From the NCBI GenBank assembly GCA_026389335.1, contig JAPLIB010000092.1, positions 1 through 64,000 of the forward strand: 64,000 nucleotides of DNA. The letters are read 5' to 3'. Origin of the DNA: Cyanobacteriota bacterium (lineage in GTDB: Bacteria > Cyanobacteriota > Cyanobacteriia > PCC-6307 > Cyanobiaceae). The translations under genes and the position numbers were made by a program. Below the pieces are notes generated by a model, which saw only the letters and a list, made by a program, of their open reading frames with translations, did no database searches and was not told the origin of the DNA. Of this stretch, positions 27,118 through 36,218 are shown piece after piece. Each line of letters opens with the position of its first letter. Positions within the stretch are counted from its first letter, which is position 1.

Positions 27118-27167
27118 GGACAAAGCGGCGGAGCGCGCTTGAGGACAAAGCGGCGGAGCGCACTGGA
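27101..27167 (+). repeat. 25-bp tandem repeat spanning the fur stop codon
   Basis: Two full copies (27101-27125 and 27126-27150) and a partial third of CGGCGGAGCGCGCTTGAGGA plus CAAAG. The first copy contains the fur stop codon. It looks like a recent slippage duplication; being 25 bp it would shift frame if read through. Confidence 0.9.
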
Positions 27168-27188
27168 TCAACTGCCTCATCCCCGGGT

Positions 27189-28289
27189 TCAGCCGATGAT
27201 GGCGGCATAGGCAATCACGACGACATTGACGACGACAAAGCTTGACATATAGATTGGTAGATAAATATGGCGATCCATTCGCTGCGCGAAGTCTTCCCTG
27301 CCGGCTTCGCAGCGTAGATAGGCTGTCATCGCCAGTAGACTACTTGCCAGAATGTAGGCTATGGAGATGATGTGAATCATGTCAGTCAAGGTGACATCTT
27401 CGGAGAGGCCCAGTGTGGCCTCCGTTTGCTGCATGTTCACAATGGCGGCGAACAGGCAGCCCACCAGTAGTCCAGTGCGGCCACTGACGATATCTGGTTC
27501 GCGTACATCCATCAGGAAAGCCATTCCGGCAATGGCCACGGCCGCGTAGACGCCGGCACAAAGTTTCATAAAGCTCGTGATTCGAGCACGGTGCAGGGTG
27601 ATTTCTACCTTGATGCGGCTATAAACTCCCTTGCCATTTAATTTACTATTGGGTTTGCCAAAGTTGGTTTCATAGCTGTGTTCAATTTCAATCAGGTTGA
27701 AGTCCGATGCGATCCAGTCACCATTGTTGATGCTGGGATTGTAGCCTGAATGGGCATAATCGGGAGTTATGACGAAATTCGAAATATCGGATCTGACGCT
27801 TTCAAACTCAAAGGTGATGGTGTGGCGGTCGAAGGGGAAATTTTTGGCAGACCAATTATGGAAAAAGGTACCTTCTAAGGAGCGTTCCGACCAGTACACT
27901 TGTTTATTATCCTGGAAATAGCCCGATTTATTGTCTACTTTTTGCGTGTTTACCTCGCTAATCGTGATATTGTTTGAATTGTGGACGGTGATGTCTTGGA
28001 GTGGTGAATCCTTCGCTGCGGGGCAGATAGTCCAGAGCCGCAATGAAGCGAACAGGCTGCGATCAGCGAATTTGTAATCGCGCAAGTCTTGCAGAAAGAC
28101 GCCCATCACACAGGTGAGCGGTTCGTTCATCAGGCGCATGGGTGCCGCCTGGTTGTCGGCTGGGGCGGCGGGAGCAGCCAGCATCGGCAACACCTGGATC
28201 AACAGCGCCGTCAGCGCGGCAAGGGCCAGGCCGATCCAGCGGCGACTGGCCCGTTCCGGGATGTATCGGCGGCAGCCTCTGGCGTTCAT
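27189..28289 (-). CDS. Pentameric ligand-gated ion channel-like membrane protein
   Basis: A 366-aa protein with a signal peptide (hydrophobic stretch about 18-40) and an extracytoplasmic domain of about 190 residues. It contains VMGVFLQDLRDYKFADRSLF and the pLGIC-like NFPFDRHTITFEFE (about 150-163). Four C-terminal membrane helices follow (about 238-260, 270-290, 300-324, 342-364). The second, RTGLLVGCLFAAIVNMQQ, resembles the pore helix region of bacterial GLIC-type channels. No Cys-loop disulfide is present, as is usual in bacteria. The ATG overlaps the cheR stop as ATGA, so it is translationally coupled to a chemosensory gene. The gene is clearly richer in A+T than its neighbours. Family assignment rests on architecture and short motifs. 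Confidence 0.62.
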   Translation of the reverse strand: MNARGCRRYIPERASRRWIGLALAALTALLIQVLPMLAAPAAPADNQAAPMRLMNEPLTCVMGVFLQDLRDYKFADRSLFASLRLWTICPAAKDSPLQDITVHNSNNITISEVNTQKVDNKSGYFQDNKQVYWSERSLEGTFFHNWSAKNFPFDRHTITFEFESVRSDISNFVITPDYAHSGYNPSINNGDWIASDFNLIEIEHSYETNFGKPNSKLNGKGVYSRIKVEITLHRARITSFMKLCAGVYAAVAIAGMAFLMDVREPDIVSGRTGLLVGCLFAAIVNMQQTEATLGLSEDVTLTDMIHIISIAYILASSLLAMTAYLRCEAGREDFAQRMDRHIYLPIYMSSFVVVNVVVIAYAAIIG

Positions 28290-29575
28290 GGCACCATTCG
28301 GGCCAGTCGTCCTTGGAATTGACGACTGCGTTCAACCTGGCCCAATTGTTTGGTGAGCTGGATCATCGCTTCGAGGGCCTCGCGGGAGTTGGGCTTGAGA
28401 TAGAGGCACTTCTGCAGACAAGCCAGTGCTTCGTCGGTTTGATTACGGCGCTCAAGCAGTTGTCCTAGCCGCAGATAGGTGGCATCTGAATAGGGGTTTC
28501 TCGCCAATTCCTGTTGACATTGTTCCAGTTCTTTGTCCACTTCGTCGGCAGATCCACGCTTGTCGCTGAAGTTGGTCCTGCGTTCCACGGCCTGAGCAGC
28601 AGCTGTTGCCGCTGCAGCGGCGGAGCGCAGGGAGTCCCGCCTGGCTGCGGATTCCAGGGCTTGCGGTTGGCAAGCCGGCCGAGCAGCCCGCTCTGGCCGC
28701 TCGCGGCGGCGGCTGGGCAGGTCGGGGAGGCTGGCGGCAGTGGCTTTCTGCGGCAAGTCGGGCGGCTCGTCTTGCCGCAGAAAGCCAAAGACGAAGGATT
28801 CGCGAATGGGGCTGAACAGGCTGGAAGGTACTTTGCCGGTTTCTGCTGAGCCCACGATCAGCAGTGCGCCTGGTTTCATCAGCGAGGCCAAGGATTGCAG
28901 CAGGTGTTGGCTGGCCGCTTCCTCCAGGTAGATCAAGAGGTTGCGGCAGAAGATCACGTCATAGTGGGTAGCGGTTTCAGCCAGGCAGCTCATCAGGTTG
29001 GCGCACTTGAAGTGCACGATGTTGCGGATTGCCGGATGCAGAGCCAGACCCTGGGGTGTGGTTTGAAAGTTCTGGGCCTTTTCGGCTTCGCTCACGCCCC
29101 GGAACGAATGTTTGCCATAGACGGCCTGGCGGGCCTTGCGGATCGACTGGCGGCAGATATCCACCGCATCAATACGAAAACAATCGGCCGGCAGACCCAT
29201 GTCCAGCAGGGTCATGGCGAGGGAATAGGGCTCTTCGCCGCTGGCGCAAGGGGCGCTGAGCAGCTGCAGAGGCTGGGACGGCAAGCCGCCGGCGATCAGC
29301 GCCTGCATGTGCTTGCGCAGCTGTATGAAGGGCTGGCGGTCGCGGAAGAACCAGGTTTCCGGAACCACCACCAGTTCTACCAGGCACTGTTGCTCCTGGC
29401 TGGACTCCAGCAGTAGCTCCAGGTAGGTCTCGGTGTTGTCTAGGCCTGTGATCTTGAGGCGCTGGCCGATGGCACGTTCGAGGCTGTGACTGCCGATGAT
29501 GCTGGCACTGATGCCGCTGTGGCTCGCCAGCCAGCGGCCGACATTGCTGCTGTCAAGCTTCTGCTTACTGGTCAA
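28286..29575 (-). CDS. CheR-type MCP methyltransferase with TPR C-terminus (WspC-like)
   Basis: A 429-aa SAM-dependent methyltransferase for glutamates of chemoreceptors. The CheR core shows VVPETWFFRDRQPF, LLSAPCASGEEPYSLAM (SAM-binding) and YDVIFCRNLLIYLE. After a Ser/Ala-rich linker (about 280-350) there is a TPR-like segment (YLRLGQLLERRNQTDEALACLQKCLYLKP), the architecture of WspC/FrzF. The likely start is a TTG at 29575, overlapping the cheW stop by 11 bp. It is followed by the channel-like gene with an ATGA overlap. Confidence 0.88.
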   Translation of the reverse strand: MTSKQKLDSSNVGRWLASHSGISASIIGSHSLERAIGQRLKITGLDNTETYLELLLESSQEQQCLVELVVVPETWFFRDRQPFIQLRKHMQALIAGGLPSQPLQLLSAPCASGEEPYSLAMTLLDMGLPADCFRIDAVDICRQSIRKARQAVYGKHSFRGVSEAEKAQNFQTTPQGLALHPAIRNIVHFKCANLMSCLAETATHYDVIFCRNLLIYLEEAASQHLLQSLASLMKPGALLIVGSAETGKVPSSLFSPIRESFVFGFLRQDEPPDLPQKATAASLPDLPSRRRERPERAARPACQPQALESAARRDSLRSAAAAATAAAQAVERRTNFSDKRGSADEVDKELEQCQQELARNPYSDATYLRLGQLLERRNQTDEALACLQKCLYLKPNSREALEAMIQLTKQLGQVERSRQFQGRLARMVP

Positions 29576-30080
29576 AGCCGATCAGGTCGCGGATGGGATT
29601 CACCTGTTCGAGAAGAACCTTGAGATGCAGGATCTGCACCATGCCTCGTTCATCAAGGGTCATGCCCCCCAGGTAGGGCTTACTGCCGGAACTGAGGCCG
29701 ATGTCGTGGAAGGCATTGAGGGGACGGCTGATGGTGTCGGTGACACCTTCGGACAGCAGGCCGATGTATTGATCTCTGTCTTTGCTGTCTCCGGCCGTGA
29801 CCATGATGATGCGACTGCTCAGGTTCTGGCCGCTGGGGCGATTCTGGATCAAAAAGCAGAGGTCGATGACGGGAACCACCACCCCCCGGTAGTTGAACAG
29901 GCCTGAAACATAACTGGGCAGGTTCACCGCAGGCCGTAGCGAAACTCTGGGAATCACCTCCACCACATCCTTGCTTTCCATCGCGTAGAGCGGTCCGCCG
30001 GCGGAGAACAGCAACAGCAGCACCGCTGGATTGGCACTGGCGGTTTTGCCATTCGGAGCGATTGACTTGGACACAGCCAC
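29565..30080 (-). CDS. CheW-like coupling protein (WspB-like)
   Basis: A single CheW/SH3-like domain linking receptor and CheA: LLLFSAGGPLYAMESKDVVEVIP, LPSYVSGLFNYRGVVVPVIDLCFL and GLLSEGVTDTIS fit the family. From the GTG at 30080 the protein has 171 aa. Another GTG at 30074 and an upstream ATG at 30191 are possible, but CheW homology begins about 15 residues after 30080. It is the first gene of the minus-strand arm of the chemosensory locus, divergent from the MCP gene. Confidence 0.85.
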   Translation of the reverse strand: MAVSKSIAPNGKTASANPAVLLLLFSAGGPLYAMESKDVVEVIPRVSLRPAVNLPSYVSGLFNYRGVVVPVIDLCFLIQNRPSGQNLSSRIIMVTAGDSKDRDQYIGLLSEGVTDTISRPLNAFHDIGLSSGSKPYLGGMTLDERGMVQILHLKVLLEQVNPIRDLIGFDQ

Positions 30081-30276
30081 GGGGCTTGAGGAGGCGGTAG
30101 CGGGATCAGAGCAGCTTAAGGGCCCTTCCCTCCGGGCAGCCAAGGGCAGCAAGGAGTGGGTTGGCGCCCATTTGGTAGCGGTGCACACCATCCGCTCGCC
30201 AAGGCTGGCAACGTCCCGTGAGCGTGGGGCTGCGGGGCCACGGGCGCTTAACCTCTAGTGAAATTCCATAGAGCCC

Positions 30277-31971
30277 GTGTCGAGCGAACCCCTTGGCGTC
30301 AAGAAGCAGTCGATGGAAGCGCAGTTAAAGCTGGCTTTTCTCGGCATGGGGGGATTGGCAATGCTGGTGGCGCTGCTGGGCCTGCGCACCACCACCTCCT
30401 TAGGGGGCCACATTCAAGAGTTGGGGGCCAACCGTCTGCCTTCGGTGGATGGTCTCTGGAGGGTCAACGAAGGGCAGACCCAGATTCAAGCCTCCGAAAA
30501 TGCGATTCTTACCCCAGGCGAAACAGAGGCAGGCCGCCAGCAGCAGCTGCGACGTATCGATGGCGCCTGGAAGCAGATCAATGCCGGTTTCAAGCAGTAC
30601 GAGAGCACCGCATCCACGCCGGAAGAACAGAGGCTCTATGCCGACTTCAAGCAGGACTGGGCTGAGTGGGAGTCCGGTCACAAGGAGCTGCTGCGGGCCG
30701 TGAGTGTGCTCGGTAATGCCTCGTTTCCAGCCCCCACCACACCGCAAGGGCGGGCAATCTTTGGCGTTGCGGCCCAGGAGATCAGCTCTTTCACTACTGC
30801 GTCAGATTCACTACTCAAGGTGATCGATCTCAACTACAAGATCGGCACTGAGGCGACGATTAGCGGCGAACAGGATGCCAAAACCTCCCTGTTTTGGTCG
30901 ATTGTGGCCCTGGTAGCGGCCCCGTCGATCGGTTGGTTCGCCGCCAACTATTTCACCCGCACCATTGCCAAGCCCCTCGGTGCTCGCATCACCGAAGTGG
31001 TCACGGTGGCCGAAAACGTGGCCGGGGGAGATCTCACCCGCAACCTGCCCGACACCCAGGATGGCGATGAGCTCGGCAAGCTGCAGAACGCCATTCACGT
31101 GATGGTGGATAATCTCAGCCTGCTGGTGCGCCAGATCCAATCCTCCGGGATCCAGATCACCACTTCCACTACGGAGATCGCTGCCTCCGGCAAGCAGCTG
31201 GAGGCCACGGTGGCCGAACAGCTGGCCTCCACCAATGAGGTGACGGCCACGGCTAAGCAGATTGCCGCCACCTCGATGAACGTGGTGCGGGCCATGGACG
31301 ATGTCAAGAGTCAGGCGGTGGATACGGCCGATTCGGCGGCCCACAGCCAGCAGGATCTCGACCAGATGGAGAAGGTGATGCGCGACCTGGTCACCGCCAC
31401 CGCCGCGATCACCTCCAAGCTGGATGTGATGCACGAAAAGGCCAATAACATCAACACCGTCGTCACCACAATCACCAAGGTGGCAGACCAGACCAACCTG
31501 CTCAGTCTCAACGCCGCGATCGAGGCCGAAAAGGCCGGTGAATATGGCACCGGCTTCGCCGTGGTGGCCCGCGAAATCCGGCGTCTCGCCGACCAGACCG
31601 CCGTGGCCACCCTCGAAATTGAGCAGATGGTGAAGGAGATGCAAGGGGCTGTGTCAATCGGGGTGATGGAGATGGATCACTTCAGCAAAACCGTCACCTC
31701 CGCTGTGGAAGATGTGGTGCGGATCAGTGATCAGGTCGAAGTGGTGATTGAGCAGGTCAAGGGCCTCACACCCAAGTTCGAGATGGTTGGCCAGAGCATC
31801 CAGGAGCAGTCGCAGGGAGCCCAGCAGATCAGTGAGGCGATGCAGCAGTTGAGCCAGGGCTCGCAGCAAACGTCCGATGCCCTGCGGGAGTCCAACCGGG
31901 CTCTCGAAGTGCTTGACGACTCCACCCAGTCCATGCGCACGGAAATCTCCCGCTTCCATGTCGCCAACTAA
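30277..31971 (+). CDS. Methyl-accepting chemotaxis protein (WspA-like)
   Basis: A 564-aa receptor. TM1 is about residues 17-36, a periplasmic helical-bundle sensor domain of about 165 residues follows, then TM2 ([20 protein letters not shown], about 204-223), a HAMP domain and a long cytoplasmic signalling coiled coil. The hairpin tip reads [20 protein letters not shown] and [10 protein letters not shown]. The EKAGEYG form and the gene set around it match WspA rather than flagellar receptors. The GTG at 30277 or the ATG at 30313 may be the start. The stop overlaps the next coding region by 14 bp. Confidence 0.92.
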   Translation: MSSEPLGVKKQSMEAQLKLAFLGMGGLAMLVALLGLRTTTSLGGHIQELGANRLPSVDGLWRVNEGQTQIQASENAILTPGETEAGRQQQLRRIDGAWKQINAGFKQYESTASTPEEQRLYADFKQDWAEWESGHKELLRAVSVLGNASFPAPTTPQGRAIFGVAAQEISSFTTASDSLLKVIDLNYKIGTEATISGEQDAKTSLFWSIVALVAAPSIGWFAANYFTRTIAKPLGARITEVVTVAENVAGGDLTRNLPDTQDGDELGKLQNAIHVMVDNLSLLVRQIQSSGIQITTSTTEIAASGKQLEATVAEQLASTNEVTATAKQIAATSMNVVRAMDDVKSQAVDTADSAAHSQQDLDQMEKVMRDLVTATAAITSKLDVMHEKANNINTVVTTITKVADQTNLLSLNAAIEAEKAGEYGTGFAVVAREIRRLADQTAVATLEIEQMVKEMQGAVSIGVMEMDHFSKTVTSAVEDVVRISDQVEVVIEQVKGLTPKFEMVGQSIQEQSQGAQQISEAMQQLSQGSQQTSDALRESNRALEVLDDSTQSMRTEISRFHVAN

Positions 31972-32728
31972 CCTGGACTTTGACCCTGATGTTCTGCATG
32001 CACCGGTCGCACCGGTCAGCACGGAGCTATCGCCATCGCTGCTGAATGATTGCTGGAATCGTATCGGTGTCTTCGGCGATCGCTCCTGTCCGGAGTTGCT
32101 CAGCTGCGTTCACTGCCGCAATTGTCAGGTGTATTCGGCGGCAGGCCGCAGCCTGCTGGAGCGTCTGCCGCCCAGCGATTATCTGCAGGAATGGACTGCT
32201 GTTCTGGCCGAAACCAAACGCGGCTCCGAGAGCTCCACGCTCTCGGCCGATGGCTCGGTGGTGCGCAGTGATCAATCCCTCTCGGTGATGATCTTCCGCC
32301 TCGCCACCGAATTGTTCGCCTTGCCGGTGGGCGTGTTCCTGGAGGTTTCGGCTCCGTTCGTGGTGCACTCGGTGCCACGCCGCACCAACCAGCTGTTTCT
32401 GGGCATGGTGAATGTACGTGGTGAAATCATGCTGGCCGCCTCCCTCACCAATCTGCTGGGTCTCACGGTTCAGCCCAGTGTCGGCTCCCATGGCGCAGGC
32501 AGAATGGCGGTGGCAGGTGCCCCCGAGGGCAAGTGGGTGTTCCCCATCGATGAGATTTATGGCATCTACTTGTTCAATCGTGATGATGTCAAGCCTGCAC
32601 CTGTGGTGATCACCAATGCTGATCACTCCTATACCTGTGGTGTTTTCCAGTGGCAGAACCGCTCGGTGGCGCTGCTTGATCCCGATCGCATCTTCCAGGC
32701 ATTGACCATCGAGATCTCTCCGGCATGA
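31958..32728 (+). CDS. CheW-like coupling protein with Cys-rich N-terminus (WspD-like)
   Basis: A 256-aa protein. The N-terminal block [17 protein letters not shown] and [15 protein letters not shown] contains a Cys cluster typical of WspD proteins. The CheW domain follows ([58 protein letters not shown]). The ATG at 31958 lies inside the 3' end of the MCP gene. The stop overlaps the cheA start as ATGA. This second CheW strengthens the Wsp assignment. Confidence 0.87.
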   Translation: MSPTNLDFDPDVLHAPVAPVSTELSPSLLNDCWNRIGVFGDRSCPELLSCVHCRNCQVYSAAGRSLLERLPPSDYLQEWTAVLAETKRGSESSTLSADGSVVRSDQSLSVMIFRLATELFALPVGVFLEVSAPFVVHSVPRRTNQLFLGMVNVRGEIMLAASLTNLLGLTVQPSVGSHGAGRMAVAGAPEGKWVFPIDEIYGIYLFNRDDVKPAPVVITNADHSYTCGVFQWQNRSVALLDPDRIFQALTIEISPA

Positions 32729-34956
32729 GCGACCATCTTTCCGACGCGACTCCGCTCGAACTGTTCCGGTTAGAACTTGAAGAACGGGTCGAGTCTCTCA
32801 ATCAGTCGCTGTTGTTGCTGGAGTCCCAGCCAAGGTCACGCGAGGCCTGTGATCAGGTGATGCGCTCGCTGCATTCGGTCAAGGGTGCGGCTGGCATTGT
32901 GGTGCTGCCGTCCCTGGTGAAGGTGGCCCATCGGCTGGAAGATTTCTTCGTTGCCGTCAAGAATGCCGAAGCCTCGCTCGATCCACAGGCTTTTGCCATC
33001 AGTTTCCGTTGCGTGGATCTGTTCCAGGATGTCAGCCGGCTGCAGGCGGATGAAATTCGCGAATGGCTGGCGGCCCGCAGCCCGGAGCTCGATGAGCTGG
33101 TCGACTCTTTGATTCAGTTACTGCCGGAAGGCAGCATTTCCACTCCGGCACCGCGCGCCATCGCCGCTGAACCTGAAAATCCTTTCGGTGTAGCGCTGGA
33201 GGCCGCCGTCGCGACGCCGTCGGCTGCCGATCGGGTGGTGCGCGTTGAGGCTGAAAATCTCAATCGCATCATGGCGCTCTCCGGTGAAATGCTGGTGGAG
33301 GCCAAGTGGCTACAACCGTTCGCCGATTCGCTCAGCCTGCTTAAGGATCGGCAGAAGGATCTGCAGTCCACGATTGAGTCGTTGCGCCTGCAACTCACCG
33401 AGTCTGGTCAGAGCACCAGCCTCGAGCTGGTGGAGAAGGCTCGCGTCAAGGAGCGCGAATGCCGTGAAACGCTCACCGAGCGGCTGGGGGAACTGGAGCT
33501 CTATGCCCTGCGCACCACCAACCTCTCCTATCGCCTCTATCGCGAAGTGATCGGTTCCAACATGCGCCCCTTCTCCGATGCGATCGTCGCCTTCCCGCGC
33601 ATGGTGCGTGATCTGGCGATCAGCCTCGGGAAACAGGTGCAGCTGGAGGTGGTGGGCAAAGGCACCCTGGTGGATCGCGACATTCTGCGCAAACTTGAAT
33701 CGCCTCTGACCCATATCCTGCGCAATGCGGTGGATCATGGCATTGAATCGCCGGATGAACGACTAGAAGTTGGTAAGCCTAGTCGGGGCACGATTCGTAT
33801 CGAAGCCCTGCACCGTGGTGGCATGTTGTCGATCACCATCAGTGACGATGGGATGGGCGTGCGCTTCGCCGAAGTGCGCCAGAAGCTGGTGGCCGAAGGG
33901 CTGTTCAGTGCCGACGACGCTGACAACCTGTCTGAGGCCGAACTCTGCGAGCATCTCTATCAACCGGGCTTCTCCACCGCTCCAGCCGTCACCGAGGTTT
34001 CGGGACGGGGTGTGGGACTCGATGTGGTGAGCTCGATGGCCAGTGAGGTGGGCGGTACGGTGCGCTTCTCCTCGGTGCTGGGCGAGGGCACCAGCATTCA
34101 CTTTCAGCTGCCGCTCACCCTTTCTGTGGTGCGCACGTTGTTGGTGGAGATCGCTGGAGAGCCCTATGCCTTCCCCCTGGCTCGACTCGATCAGATTGTG
34201 GCGATTGAAACCGCTGACATCAGTGTGATGGAGGGGCGTGAGTGTTTCTTCCTCGATGGTGTTTCAATCGGCTTGATTTCCTCGCGCCAGGTGATGCATT
34301 TCCCCGAGGCTCCCCAGAGCGACGGCCCGATTCCGGTGGTAGTGATCAGCGACCATGCCAAGGTGTATGGCGTTGTCGTTGACCGCTATCTCGGTGAGCA
34401 GGATCTGGTGGTGCGTCCGCTTGATCCACGCCTGGGCAAGGTGGCCAACGTCAGCGCTGCCGCCTTGATGGGAGATGGCCAGCCGATTCTGATTGTTGAC
34501 ACCGTGGATCTGGTGCGCTCGATCGATTCGTTGCTGCAGAACTCCGGTCTGCAGAGCCAGTCCGCCCGCAAACCGGCCAAGCAAGGCCAGCGCATCCTGA
34601 TCGCCGACGACTCCCCGGTGGCGCTGGATCTGCAGGCACGGCTGGTCAGCTCCAAGGGCTACACCGTCGATCGGGTCGTCAATGGCATGGAGGCCTGGAA
34701 GGCGATCCGCGACGGCAACTATCAGTTGCTGGTGACAGACGTGGAGATGCCGGAAGTGGATGGCATCGCCCTGGTGCAGACCCTGCGCAAAGAGCCCCGC
34801 TTCAAGCATCTGCCGATCATCATCTCCTCCTCCCGCGATGCCGAACAGGACCGCCTGCACGGCATGGAGGCTGGCGCTGACTACTATCTTGTCAAGAGTA
34901 GTTTTCAGGGCCAGACCCTGTTGGATGCCATTCATCAACTGATCGGACCCGCTTGA
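32725..34956 (+). CDS. Hybrid chemotaxis histidine kinase CheA-REC (WspE-like)
   Basis: A 743-aa kinase with an Hpt domain (phospho-acceptor His50 in MRSLHSVKGAAG), a dimerisation segment and an HATPase (HILRNAVDHGIESPDER, SDDGMGVRF, SGRGVGLDVV). A CheW-like regulatory domain (TLSVVRTLLVEIAGEPYAFP) and a C-terminal receiver domain from about residue 623 (RILIADDSPV, phospho-Asp near 672 in LLVTDVEMPE) follow. The built-in receiver is characteristic of WspE-type kinases. No P2 domain is evident. It sits between the WspD-like gene (ATGA overlap) and cheB (10-bp gap). Confidence 0.93.
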   Translation: MSDHLSDATPLELFRLELEERVESLNQSLLLLESQPRSREACDQVMRSLHSVKGAAGIVVLPSLVKVAHRLEDFFVAVKNAEASLDPQAFAISFRCVDLFQDVSRLQADEIREWLAARSPELDELVDSLIQLLPEGSISTPAPRAIAAEPENPFGVALEAAVATPSAADRVVRVEAENLNRIMALSGEMLVEAKWLQPFADSLSLLKDRQKDLQSTIESLRLQLTESGQSTSLELVEKARVKERECRETLTERLGELELYALRTTNLSYRLYREVIGSNMRPFSDAIVAFPRMVRDLAISLGKQVQLEVVGKGTLVDRDILRKLESPLTHILRNAVDHGIESPDERLEVGKPSRGTIRIEALHRGGMLSITISDDGMGVRFAEVRQKLVAEGLFSADDADNLSEAELCEHLYQPGFSTAPAVTEVSGRGVGLDVVSSMASEVGGTVRFSSVLGEGTSIHFQLPLTLSVVRTLLVEIAGEPYAFPLARLDQIVAIETADISVMEGRECFFLDGVSIGLISSRQVMHFPEAPQSDGPIPVVVISDHAKVYGVVVDRYLGEQDLVVRPLDPRLGKVANVSAAALMGDGQPILIVDTVDLVRSIDSLLQNSGLQSQSARKPAKQGQRILIADDSPVALDLQARLVSSKGYTVDRVVNGMEAWKAIRDGNYQLLVTDVEMPEVDGIALVQTLRKEPRFKHLPIIISSSRDAEQDRLHGMEAGADYYLVKSSFQGQTLLDAIHQLIGPA

Positions 34957-34966
34957 GCAGCGCCAC

Positions 34967-35983
34967 TTGAGAATCGCGATTGTTAACGATCTGGCCCTGG
35001 CGGTCACGTCGATGCGCCGGGTGCTTGAGCATGAGGGACGTCACAGCGTCGCCTGGGTGGCTCGCGACGGCCAGGATGCCCTGGCGCGCTTCGTGGCCGA
35101 TCAGCCCGATCTGGTGCTGATGGATCTGGTGATGCCCCTGCTGGATGGGGTGCAGACCACCAAGCGCATGCAAGCGATCTCGAAATGTCCGATTCTGATC
35201 GTCACCGCCGATGCGGGCCGCTCGTCGGGGCAGATTTTTGAGGCCATGGGCTACGGCGCCCTCGATGTCGTCAACCTGCCCGTTCTCACTGAGCCGCCGG
35301 AGGTGAGCGGCCGCCAGCTGTTGCAGAAGATCGCCACGATCGAGCGTCTGCAGGGCCGATCCGGCTCCGTGCCCCGTCCGGCCCGCCCCGGGGCCGGGCC
35401 CACCCCGGTGGCCCGCCGCCGTCCGCCCCTGATTGCCATCGGTTCCTCCACCGGCGGCCCCAAGACCCTGGCCACGGTGCTCGCTCCTCTGCCCCGCCAG
35501 ATGGGTCATGCCGTGGTGGTGGTGCAGCACATCGATGCCCAGTTCGCCCCCGGGCTGGTGAGCTGGCTCGATGGCCAGATTGCGCTGACGGTGCGTGGCG
35601 CCGAAGTCGGCATGACCCCCCAGGCCGGCACCGTGTCGGTGGCGATCAGCAACGACCATCTGGTGATTCAGGCGGACGGTCGCTTTGCCTATCAGGCCGA
35701 GCCGCTGGAGGAGCCCTACCGCCCTTCGGTGGATGTGTTCTTTCGCAGCCTGGTGAAGCACTGGCGCGATCCCGGACAGGCGGTGCTGCTCACCGGCATG
35801 GGCCGTGATGGTGGCAAGGGGATGCTCGAGCTGCGTCGCGCCGGCTGGCACACCATCGCCCAGGACGAGGCCAGTTGCGCTGTCTACGGCATGCCGAAGG
35901 CGGCGGTGGAGCTCGGTGGTGCGATCGAAGTGCTGCCGCCGGAGGCGATCGCCAGGAGCCTGGGTCAGCGGCTTTCCCGTTAG
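34967..35983 (+). CDS. Chemotaxis methylesterase CheB (WspF-like)
   Basis: A 338-aa protein with an N-terminal receiver (phospho-Asp53 in LVLMDLVMP) and a C-terminal methylesterase. The catalytic Ser is in IAIGSSTGGP (about 160-161), the His in VVVQHID (188), and the Asp in TGMGRDGG. The receiver begins MRIAIVNDLALAV, where the usual acidic pair is Asn-Asp, as in WspF. In Wsp systems it resets receptor methylation. The start is a TTG at 34967. It is the last chemosensory gene; no diguanylate cyclase of WspR type follows. Confidence 0.92.
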   Translation: MRIAIVNDLALAVTSMRRVLEHEGRHSVAWVARDGQDALARFVADQPDLVLMDLVMPLLDGVQTTKRMQAISKCPILIVTADAGRSSGQIFEAMGYGALDVVNLPVLTEPPEVSGRQLLQKIATIERLQGRSGSVPRPARPGAGPTPVARRRPPLIAIGSSTGGPKTLATVLAPLPRQMGHAVVVVQHIDAQFAPGLVSWLDGQIALTVRGAEVGMTPQAGTVSVAISNDHLVIQADGRFAYQAEPLEEPYRPSVDVFFRSLVKHWRDPGQAVLLTGMGRDGGKGMLELRRAGWHTIAQDEASCAVYGMPKAAVELGGAIEVLPPEAIARSLGQRLSR

Positions 35984-36218
35984 GAGCCTGCTGAGGGTGC
36001 TTCAGCGGTCGCTTGGCCAGTGCGCTGGCACCGTTCCGTTCTGGCAGGTTCCTTGACCTGGTGTCCCAGGGAGCCAAGGCTGCCGCTGGCGCGCCCTGGA
36101 CGGCGTTGCCCTCAGGCGGGAACTCCGATCGGCTGGCGAAGTGTTCACCGCGAACCTAAGTGCGGTCAGGCAGTGGGATAGAAGCAGGGGTTGTGATTCG
36201 TTCGCCAGCGCCGGCTTG

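Noticed and set aside
35984-36218. WspR-type output gene expected after cheB
   Set aside because: Only 235 bp of non-coding DNA lies here, followed by the EF-hand arginase. No GGDEF domain was found anywhere in the window.
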